Of a stretch of 12,699 nt of DNA, positions 6,533 through 12,699 are shown piece by piece. Source of the DNA: Bacteroidales bacterium (GTDB taxonomy: Bacteria; Bacteroidota; Bacteroidia; Bacteroidales; UBA10428). Location: the NCBI GenBank assembly GCA_016935595.1, contig JAFGQQ010000031.1, forward strand, positions 1 through 12,699, read 5' to 3'. The notes under the pieces were generated by a model. The model was not told where the DNA came from and did not search any database. It saw nothing but the letters and a program-made list of their open reading frames with translations. Within the stretch, counting starts at the first letter, position 1. Each line of letters opens with the position of its first letter. Both the position numbers and the translations under genes were made by a program.

Positions 6533-7585
6533 CTATATTTCTGAAATATCGTACGATTTCATCTGGTTTTTCTGCAACTCATCATATTCTAAGCGGTTTT
6601 TAAATATATCACAGGCAGCATAAACAGCGCTTCTGAACGAATCAGGATTTGCCTGGTTTTTGCCCGCAATATCAAAGGCAGTGCCATGGGCTGGTGAAGT
6701 CCTTACAAAAGGTAACCCGGCAGTATAATTAACACCATCATCAACAACAAGTGCTTTAAACGGCACCAATCCCTGATCGTGGTACATAGCAAGAATACCG
6801 TCGAATTTGTTAAACATCCCTGAGGCAAAAAAACCATCGGCAGGATAGGGGCCTAAAGCCATGACATTTTCTTCACGAAGTTTTTTAATAGCTGGTATAA
6901 TAATATCCTGCTCTTCGTTACCAATAACACCGTTATCACTGGCATGCGGATTTAAACCGAATACGGCAATACGTGGTTTCTGAATTCCAAAATCAACAAC
7001 TAATGACCGGTTTAATATTCTAATTTTCTTTATAATGTTTTCAATAGTAATAAACTGTGGCACCTTAGTTATAGGGACATGTCCGGCAACCACTCCTATT
7101 CGCATAAGCTTGCTTATCATCAGCATTAATACTTCATCAGCTCCGAATTGTTTTTGCAGGTATTCGGTATGGCCAGGAAAATTAAATTTCTCCGATTGAA
7201 TATTATCCTTATTTATTGGTGCAGTAACTAAAACATCAATCTTTTTTTGTTTCAAGTCAGTTACAGCCTGTTCAAGTGAAATAAAAGATGATTCTCCAGC
7301 AATTTGTGTTGATTTACCCAGCTCAACGCGTATTTCATCATCGAGGCAATTAATAATATTTGCCCTTTTATAAACAACTTCGTCAGGTGATTTAATACTA
7401 TTAAAGCTAAAATTCTGAATATCTAGTGCTTTCCTGTGATATGCCGCCACTTTAGGCGAACCATAAACAACAGGTGTACACATTTCTAAAATACGATTGT
7501 CCATTAACGATTTCATAATAATCTCATATCCAATTCCATTAATATCACCTTGAGTAATTCCTATTTTAATTTTGCCGGTATTCAT
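6533..7585 (-). CDS. pdxA: 4-hydroxythreonine-4-phosphate dehydrogenase
   Basis: The 350-residue enzyme oxidises 4-phosphohydroxy-L-threonine with NAD(P)+ in the DXP-dependent route to pyridoxal phosphate. It is cytoplasmic and a dimer in known members. ITQGDINGIGYE (10-21) is the N-terminal block. PGHTEYL contains H139 and T140, the substrate contacts. The three metal ligands are H169 (AGHVP), H214 (GLNPHASDNG) and H269 (YHDQGLVPFK). GLPFVRTSPAHGTAFDIAGK (290-309) is the signature end. Length and residues are complete. It follows pepA after 44 bases, with a promoter-like TAATTTTG in that gap, so it may be read both from upstream and on its own. Sequence relatives also include PdxA2-type enzymes of sugar-acid catabolism, but the single-copy, housekeeping-like setting favours vitamin B6. 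Confidence 0.95.
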   Translation of the reverse strand: MNTGKIKIGITQGDINGIGYEIIMKSLMDNRILEMCTPVVYGSPKVAAYHRKALDIQNFSFNSIKSPDEVVYKRANIINCLDDEIRVELGKSTQIAGESSFISLEQAVTDLKQKKIDVLVTAPINKDNIQSEKFNFPGHTEYLQKQFGADEVLMLMISKLMRIGVVAGHVPITKVPQFITIENIIKKIRILNRSLVVDFGIQKPRIAVFGLNPHASDNGVIGNEEQDIIIPAIKKLREENVMALGPYPADGFFASGMFNKFDGILAMYHDQGLVPFKALVVDDGVNYTAGLPFVRTSPAHGTAFDIAGKNQANPDSFRSAVYAACDIFKNRLEYDELQKNQMKSYDISEI

Positions 7586-7608
7586 TTATATAATAATTTA
7601 AATTTCTT

Positions 7609-7616
7609 CAAAATTA
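7609..7616 (-). promoter_or_regulatory. Promoter-like -7 element before pdxA (TAATTTTG on - strand)
   Basis: On the minus strand the gap between pepA and pdxA reads TAATTTTG, an exact TAnnTTTG match, 23 bases before the pdxA ATG. No clear -33 partner is seen. A chance match is possible in such AT-rich DNA, but the distance to the start resembles that of the prfA promoter. Confidence 0.45.
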
Positions 7617-7629
7617 GCTGAAAAGTTCA

Positions 7630-9057
7630 TTAATAAAAATTCTTTACAAAATCATGCAGCAATCTTACCCCTACACCAGTTCCACCTTTTAGCCTGTACT
7701 TATCGTCAGATAAAAGAAATGCGGTTCCGGCAATATCAAGATGTATATATGGGTAGGAGGTAAAATTTTCGAGGAATTTTCCACCTGTTATTGCTCCGGC
7801 TTCCCTTCCTCCTATATTCTTCAAATCGGCAATATCTGACTTTAATAGTTCGCCATATTCATTCCAAAAAGGAAGTTCAACAATTCTTTCATAAACATTC
7901 TCCCCACATTGCTTAAGCTTATTTATAATTGACGGTTTAACATTGCCCATTGCCACAGTAGCAAACTTGCCGACCGTCATACTGGCCGATCCGGTTAATG
8001 TAGCAATATCAATTACGAGCTGAGGTTTATAGCGTTTTGCATAACTTAAAGCATCGGCAAGTATCATACGACCTTCTGCATCGGTATTTAAAACTTCTAC
8101 AGTCAAACCATTGTGCATTTTTACAATATCGCCCGGCACATATGCATTCCCATCCGGTCGGTTATCAGTTGCCGGGATAAGGCCTACAACATAAACCGGT
8201 ATTTTATTTTTTGCAATAGCATACATTGCACCTGCAACAGCAGCTGCTCCTGCCATATCCGATTTCATTTCGTCCATACTGTTGGGGGTTGGTTTAAGGC
8301 TTAAACCGCCGGTATCAAAAACTATCCCTTTCCCAACCAGGATTATTGGTTTCTTGTTTTTTGAATTTTCAGGTTTCCATTCAAGAATTGAAAACGTGGG
8401 AGGATCGATACTTCCCCTGTTTACTGCAAGCAAACCACCAAATTTTAACGCTTCAATCTGCTTTTTATTTAAAATTTCAACCTTATAACCGCTTTCATTA
8501 CCCATGTTTTTTATTTCTTCCGATAACTTTACCGCATTTAAATAAGATAAAGGTTCATTAACCAGGTTACGGCAATAATAAACAGCCTGTATAATATTGC
8601 TCAGATTTTCAATTTCCAGGACATTGCAATTACCAGCCAATTCTATCGTTTCAAGGGGGCTTCTTTTTTCTTCAACCTTTTTTAAATATTTTAAAAACTG
8701 GTAGTTGGCCAATGCAAGCCCTTCTGCATACGCAAGCAATTCATCAGCTTTTTCTTTTGTATGAGAAATAGTAACTGATTTTATTTTATGCTTTTTTAAT
8801 ACAGAAAGTGCTGAATTTGCTGCATTTCGGCATAACTCGCGAATTTCAAAATCTTTTTTCCTGTTATAGTCAATAATTGATAATATAATGATTCTGTTAT
8901 ATTCGTTAATTAAAACCAGGTCGGATTTTTCTTTAATTTGCCCCTTAACGAATTGAAGTTGTTGTTTTGAAAAGCCCAGATTTTCAAATTTATAATCTTT
9001 ACCAGCAATATATATTATATTAGCTTCCTTGCTTAATTTTCCTGATTTCATTTTCAT
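7630..9057 (-). CDS. pepA: Leucyl aminopeptidase, peptidase family M17
   Basis: The 475-residue two-metal aminopeptidase removes N-terminal residues from peptides. Known members are cytosolic hexamers. The N-terminal domain (about 1-160) is variable, and the C-terminal catalytic domain holds all ligands: K243 (LVGKGIVFDTGG), D248, K255 (catalytic Lys, in LSLKP), D267 (KSDMAG), D326 and E328 within the family signature NTDAEGRM, and R330. No signal peptide is present. Start: ATG at 9055-9057, with a second Met two codons later, and both fit. A TACTTTTA element lies about 25 bases upstream. The order cotransporter-pepA-pdxA is on one strand with gaps of 120 and 44 bases. In E. coli the M17 enzyme PepA also binds DNA, and that role is not implied here. 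Confidence 0.95.
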   Translation of the reverse strand: MKMKSGKLSKEANIIYIAGKDYKFENLGFSKQQLQFVKGQIKEKSDLVLINEYNRIIILSIIDYNRKKDFEIRELCRNAANSALSVLKKHKIKSVTISHTKEKADELLAYAEGLALANYQFLKYLKKVEEKRSPLETIELAGNCNVLEIENLSNIIQAVYYCRNLVNEPLSYLNAVKLSEEIKNMGNESGYKVEILNKKQIEALKFGGLLAVNRGSIDPPTFSILEWKPENSKNKKPIILVGKGIVFDTGGLSLKPTPNSMDEMKSDMAGAAAVAGAMYAIAKNKIPVYVVGLIPATDNRPDGNAYVPGDIVKMHNGLTVEVLNTDAEGRMILADALSYAKRYKPQLVIDIATLTGSASMTVGKFATVAMGNVKPSIINKLKQCGENVYERIVELPFWNEYGELLKSDIADLKNIGGREAGAITGGKFLENFTSYPYIHLDIAGTAFLLSDDKYRLKGGTGVGVRLLHDFVKNFY

Positions 9058-9081
9058 TTTATTAGCACTTCATTAAAAATG

Positions 9082-9089
9082 TAAAAGTA
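9082..9089 (-). promoter_or_regulatory. Promoter-like -7 element before pepA (TACTTTTA on - strand)
   Basis: In the 120-base gap between the cotransporter and pepA the minus strand reads TACTTTTA followed by C, one mismatch from TAnnTTTG, 24 bases before the pepA ATG. It would give a leader of roughly 15-20 bases. The rest of the gap holds no gene or hairpin that I can see. Confidence 0.45.
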
Positions 9090-9177
9090 GCATTTTTTAA
9101 CAATTTGTTTCACATATTAAAAGTTGAGATTAGACTATAAAAACTTAAACAACCCTTATATAATTATTGAATTAAGG

Positions 9178-11394
9178 TTATTCAATAATTTTTTTATTAC
9201 AGGAATTTACAAACAACACATTGCCAAGTCCATCGTAACCGTCGAACAACTTAATACCTTCATGCTTAAGACTTTCTTCCCTGAAACCAATTATTGTCAG
9301 CCCTGCATCGGAAGAATATTTATTAATAATTGCTTTAGGAGATACATTCTCTTCCTGGGTTATTATTTCGATATTTTGGGTAGTAATTGGCAATCTTCCA
9401 CTTTCGAGCAAGTCGCTCATTCGATGGCGGACTTCCTTAATTTCGCTCTCTTTGCATATATCAAATATTTTTATATTTCCCTTTTTCCAGTCAGGATGCC
9501 CGAGAATAATAAAACTAAGCAAAATCATCAAATTTGCATTATCTTCATCAATGGTTTTTATCCAGATATGAATTCCATTTTTAAATAGTATTGATTTTCG
9601 GCTCGATGCCAGTATACAAACATCAAAACTACCTGAGTTAACCAGGTTAAAATTATCGATAATATCATTCAGCTCTTCCGGCTTTTCTTTATCATATTCA
9701 AATATGAGCATGTTATTTTCCATTCCGGCAATTCCGGGTATCTGGATAGACTGTGCAACTGCTGAAGTATAAGAGGGTGAAATAATTGTGTCGATATAAA
9801 CATAACTTTTATCGCCCAAATTTTTTATTAGTTTTTCAAGTTCAATTTTCGATTGTTCGACGGTAATCCTTGAATAATATCCATCAATACGATGAAGATA
9901 GGTTCCAAACCCATATTTATAAGATATCCAGTTTAAAAGGCGAAATGCATGATCACGTTCAAAGGAATCCTTTGAAATGCAAATAACACTTGGCCTCCAT
10001 TCAATATCTGATTTTACTGTTCTTTTCTTCTGAAGATATATTTGCAAATTACGGTTTATCTGAAAAATGGCATTTGCAAAAATGGAGGCAAGGCCTTTTC
10101 GAGTATGATGATATGAATTTATATATATATATACTATTATCATTAATCCAAAGGCAAACAGCGTATAGGCCATATCAATTTTAAACATAATCCATACAGA
10201 AGCAACAAATCCTATCAATGAAATAATCCATTTCGATTTAAATGATGGGCGGTAAGAAGGCGATGACCCAAAGTGGTTTAAAAAAGAAATTAAACATAAG
10301 GAACCATAAGTGACCATAAAAAACATAGATATAATGCGCGCTACAGCATTTACATTTCCTAAGGCAACAAAAACCAGGGCAATAATACACGTTATTATTG
10401 ATGCATTTACCGGCTCATTGTCATCTTTCCTTCCTTTACTAAGCCAACGGTTTATCCATATAAGGGGAAAGGACCTGTCAACAGCAAGAGCCTGTAATGT
10501 TCTTGGAGCAACCATAACAGAACCTAAAGCAGATGAGATAGTAGATGCTGCCAAACCCAGGGGAATAATAAAAACTCCACCTTTAGCAATTTTGCTCATT
10601 ACAAACTGGTTGTTAACTAGTTCGTCTGGATTAGCAGATAGAGCTAACTTATATGATACAAAAAAATAAATTATCATTCCTGAGATAGTGGCCACAGTAG
10701 TTCCAAAAGGAATTGATTTGCCCGGATTTTTTAAATCGCCTGATAACCCAACTCCGGCTGTCATACCTGTAAAAGCCGGAAAAATGATTGCAAAAACAAC
10801 AAAAAACTGGTCCATATTTCTGAATTCAGCATTAACAAGATTAAAACCCGATTGACTGGCATGTTCAGTTGTTCCTGTAAAAAAAAGAATTAAAGAAAGG
10901 GCAAGAATTGCAACAACAACATAAAGCGCTTTAACTCCCATATTAGCGCCTTTTTTTAGTATTAAATAGGATAGCAACAGCATTATAGGGATACTTATTA
11001 GTTGCCTGGGCAAGATAATATTATGGGCTTCTTTAAAATAATTAAAAAGAAATTCAAATGATTCTGTAAAAGCAATAACATAAAATGCCACACTTATGGC
11101 CTGGGACAAATAAAGCGCAACTCCTATTGTTGCACCGATATTTAAACCGAACGATCGTGAAATAATAAAATATTCCCCTCCTCCTTCAACCCTTTTATTT
11201 GTTGCTATCTCAGATAAAGCAAGCGCTGTAGGTATTGTAACCAAATGCCCGACAAATATAATAACAATAACACCCCAAAAACCAAGAGTTCCAACAGCAT
11301 AACCAAATCTTAAAAATAATATTGCACCAAGAATAGTTGAAATTGCAGTAAAAAAAACCGGCGCTGTTCCAAATTTTCTGTTATTATTGTTCAT
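9178..11394 (-). CDS. Cation-chloride cotransporter (SLC12/NKCC-like) with C-terminal cytoplasmic domain
   Basis: The 738-residue inner-membrane protein has about 12 membrane helices (13-427) of the APC fold and a soluble tail (about 440-738). TM1 ILGAILFLRFGYAVGTLGF (21-39) and TM6 FPAFTGMTAGVGLSGDL (205-221) match SLC12 carriers rather than plain amino acid permeases. So does APRTLQALAVDRSFP (296-310). By eye, K+-site residues of NKCC1 are kept (Y105, P206, T209), as are a chloride-site Tyr (Y363) and the Na+-site serine pair (S287, S288). The tail has the SLC12 block GIHIWIKTIDEDNANLMILL (607-626) and IKIFDI. Expected job: electroneutral uptake of Na+, K+ and Cl-. Ion specificity is inferred. 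Automatic annotation may call it an amino acid permease. It is divergent from mqnC, 143 bases away, and 120 bases before pepA. Confidence 0.88.
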   Translation of the reverse strand: MNNNNRKFGTAPVFFTAISTILGAILFLRFGYAVGTLGFWGVIVIIFVGHLVTIPTALALSEIATNKRVEGGGEYFIISRSFGLNIGATIGVALYLSQAISVAFYVIAFTESFEFLFNYFKEAHNIILPRQLISIPIMLLLSYLILKKGANMGVKALYVVVAILALSLILFFTGTTEHASQSGFNLVNAEFRNMDQFFVVFAIIFPAFTGMTAGVGLSGDLKNPGKSIPFGTTVATISGMIIYFFVSYKLALSANPDELVNNQFVMSKIAKGGVFIIPLGLAASTISSALGSVMVAPRTLQALAVDRSFPLIWINRWLSKGRKDDNEPVNASIITCIIALVFVALGNVNAVARIISMFFMVTYGSLCLISFLNHFGSSPSYRPSFKSKWIISLIGFVASVWIMFKIDMAYTLFAFGLMIIVYIYINSYHHTRKGLASIFANAIFQINRNLQIYLQKKRTVKSDIEWRPSVICISKDSFERDHAFRLLNWISYKYGFGTYLHRIDGYYSRITVEQSKIELEKLIKNLGDKSYVYIDTIISPSYTSAVAQSIQIPGIAGMENNMLIFEYDKEKPEELNDIIDNFNLVNSGSFDVCILASSRKSILFKNGIHIWIKTIDEDNANLMILLSFIILGHPDWKKGNIKIFDICKESEIKEVRHRMSDLLESGRLPITTQNIEIITQEENVSPKAIINKYSSDAGLTIIGFREESLKHEGIKLFDGYDGLGNVLFVNSCNKKIIE

Positions 11395-11510
11395 TCTTAA
11401 AATGTTAATTTTTTAAAACCTTTGCCTCAAATAATCCGGATACTTATAAAATTAGTACTTAAACATCCTTAGATTCTTTTAACAACGAATGTAACAAATT
11501 AAAATATTTA

Positions 11511-11518
11511 ATACTTTT
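11511..11518 (+). promoter_or_regulatory. Promoter-like -7 element before mqnC (TACTTTTA)
   Basis: The divergent gap 11395-11537 must hold promoters for mqnC (+) and the cotransporter (-). TACTTTTA at 11511 differs from TAnnTTTG by the last base and lies 19 bases before the mqnC ATG, so the leader would be short (about 10-15 bases). For the leftward gene I see no element matching the consensus well. The rest of the gap is AT-rich without a clear operator or hairpin. Confidence 0.4.
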
Positions 11519-11537
11519 ATTGCTTTAAATAATTTAA

Positions 11538-12635
11538 ATGAACCTGACAGATTTATATAAAAAAGCTATTCGAAGAGAAAACATAACTATTGATGAAGGT
11601 TTGTTTTTATATGAAAAGGGTGATTTAATCGATTTAGCTTTTATTGCCCATGAGATTAGAAAAAAAACAAAAAATCCAAAAATTGTAACCTGGCAAATTG
11701 ACCGGAATATTAACATTACAAATGTTTGTGTTTCGGGATGTAAATTTTGCAATTTTCACAGAAAGATAAAGGATAAAGATGCTTATATAACCTCAATTGA
11801 AGAATACAAACAAAAAATAAATGAATTATTTAAACTGGGTGGAAACCAGGTTTTATTGCAAGGGGGATGCCATCCCAAATTAGGGCTCGAATTTTATAAA
11901 AATCTGTTTAACCAATTAAAACAAGAATTTCCAAATTTAAGAATACATGCATTAGGCCCGCCAGAGGTATTTCATATTTCGAGACTGGAAAAAAAGCCGG
12001 TGGAATATATTTTAGAGCAACTTGTTGAATCAGGATTGGATAGTTTGCCCGGCGCCGGTGCTGAAATACTAAGCGACAGGGTGCGCGGGATGATTTCCCC
12101 GGGAAAATGCACTGGTATTCAATGGCTTGATGTAATGAGAGAAGCACACCGAATGAATTTATTAACTTCGGCAACCATGATGTTCGGCCATGTTGAAACA
12201 AATAAAGAAAGAATTGAGCACCTTTTAAAAATCCGTGATTTACAAAATGAGAGGCCAGCAAACTCTCCAGGTTTTAAAGCATTTATTCCCTGGCCTTTCC
12301 AGGATGAAAATACTGAATTAAAAAATCAGGCAGGAATAAAAAACACAACCACACCTACCGACTATATAAGACTTATTGCCGTTTCCAGAATTCTATTAAA
12401 CAACATTGAAAACATACAGGCATCGTGGCTCACAGTAGGGAAAGAAACTGCCCAGGTTTGCCTGCATGCAGGGGCTAATGATTTAGGATCGATAATGATT
12501 GAAGAAAAAGTGGTTTCTTCGGCAGGGGCAAACCATCACTTTAATGCAACAGGGATTCAAAAAGCAATAACAGAGGCCGGATTCATTCCAAAGTTAAGAA
12601 ACCAGGCGTATGAGTTAGTGAGAAGTGAAGAGTGA
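11538..12635 (+). CDS. mqnC: Cyclic dehypoxanthinyl futalosine synthase, radical SAM
   Basis: The 365-residue radical SAM enzyme cyclises dehypoxanthine futalosine in the futalosine route to menaquinone. The 4Fe-4S cysteines are C64, C68 and C71 in the CX3CX2C motif of NITNVCVSGCKFCNF. Further MqnC marks are LLQGGCHPKLG (106-116), LDSLPGAGAEIL, ATMMFGHVET, FIPWPFQ, NIQASWLTVGKE and the late VVSSAGANHH. The sister enzyme MqnE (aminofutalosine synthase) shares the fold but not these blocks together. Start ATG gives the usual short N-terminal helix. The last codons (VRSEE and TGA) fall in a 7-base tandem repeat that continues past the stop. No other mqn gene is in view. It implies that this organism makes menaquinone by futalosine, not by the classical Men route. 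Confidence 0.94.
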   Translation: MNLTDLYKKAIRRENITIDEGLFLYEKGDLIDLAFIAHEIRKKTKNPKIVTWQIDRNINITNVCVSGCKFCNFHRKIKDKDAYITSIEEYKQKINELFKLGGNQVLLQGGCHPKLGLEFYKNLFNQLKQEFPNLRIHALGPPEVFHISRLEKKPVEYILEQLVESGLDSLPGAGAEILSDRVRGMISPGKCTGIQWLDVMREAHRMNLLTSATMMFGHVETNKERIEHLLKIRDLQNERPANSPGFKAFIPWPFQDENTELKNQAGIKNTTTPTDYIRLIAVSRILLNNIENIQASWLTVGKETAQVCLHAGANDLGSIMIEEKVVSSAGANHHFNATGIQKAITEAGFIPKLRNQAYELVRSEE

Positions 12636-12654
12636 AGAGTGAACAGTGAGCAGT
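12617..12654 (+). repeat. 7-base tandem repeat (AGTGAxx) across the mqnC stop
   Basis: Five heptads run in register: AGTGAGA, AGTGAAG, AGTGAAG, AGTGAAC, AGTGAGC, followed by AGT. The first two and part of the third encode the last residues of MqnC and supply its TGA stop, while the rest is non-coding. Strings of this kind are familiar between genes in many Bacteroidota genomes, in my recollection, often at the borders of interspersed repeats. The copy number may vary between strains. Confidence 0.8.
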
Positions 12655-12687
12655 CTTTGTCCTCCGAAATGTAGTGCAGGAGGAAAG
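12655..12687. repeat. Inverted repeat at right edge, likely start of an interspersed repeat unit
   Basis: TCCTCC (12660-12665) and GGAGGA (12679-12684) form a perfect 6-base stem with a 13-base loop. Flanking CTTTG and AAG extend it with one bulge or mismatch. It directly follows the heptad repeat. No T-run follows on either side, so it is not a standard terminator. After it, AGTGAAAAGTA resumes heptad-like sequence (12690-12699) and the window ends, so the full unit cannot be seen. Confidence 0.5.
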
Positions 12688-12699
12688 CAGTGAAAAGTA

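Noticed and set aside
8291..8307. Near-perfect 17-base palindrome GGTTTAAG-G-CTTAAACC inside pepA.
   Set aside because: It encodes the conserved catalytic GGLSLKP block, and the symmetry follows from the codons used there, so an operator is not needed to explain it.
9124..9588. A 154-residue open frame on the + strand.
   Set aside because: It is antisense to the conserved C-terminal part of the cotransporter and resembles no protein. It is a shadow frame.
10310..10669. A 119-residue open frame on the + strand inside the cotransporter.
   Set aside because: It is antisense to TM8 to TM10 of a well-conserved carrier, with no protein resemblance.
11908..12261. A 117-residue open frame on the - strand inside mqnC.
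   Set aside because: It is a shadow of a clear radical SAM gene.

Overview
The window is an AT-rich chromosomal stretch that looks like Bacteroidota, most likely the Bacteroidales side. Four things point there: -7 promoter elements of the TAnnTTTG type, mostly absent Shine-Dalgarno sequences, the gene order purM-prfA-pyrF, and a DUF2851 gene, a family seen mainly in this phylum. No rRNA, tRNA, CRISPR array, prophage gene or transposase was seen. Most genes are core metabolism. No gap between genes exceeds 150 bases.

Left block (1-2786, + strand): the 3' end of purM (purine synthesis), prfA (peptide chain release factor 1) behind its own promoter, pyrF (OMP decarboxylase, last step of UMP synthesis), and a 74-residue DUF5808 membrane protein 11 bases after pyrF. 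Middle block (2819-6425): a leftward GNAT acetyltransferase of the phosphinothricin-acetyltransferase type, a divergent unrecognised 183-residue helical protein that seems to be an internal duplication, then a rightward pair of DUF2851 protein and a two-helix RCK potassium channel 9 bases apart. An AT-rich inverted repeat fills the convergent gap after the channel.

Right block (6533-11394, all - strand, so read right to left): a cation-chloride cotransporter of the SLC12/NKCC type with a full C-terminal domain, an M17 leucyl aminopeptidase (pepA) and pdxA (vitamin B6 synthesis), the latter two behind promoter-like elements. Divergent from these is mqnC (11538-12635, +), a radical SAM enzyme of the futalosine route to menaquinone. 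A 7-base tandem repeat runs through the mqnC stop codon into a hairpin at the window edge. It looks like the border of an interspersed repeat.

The genes do not form one pathway. The parts most worth following up are the NKCC-like transporter with K+ and Na+ site residues kept, the channel's altered selectivity filter (TVGYN), the DUF2851 protein with a nuclease-like residue pattern and a cysteine cluster, the duplicated orphan protein, and the repeat at the right edge. I do not see convincing evidence of a wholly new multi-gene system.
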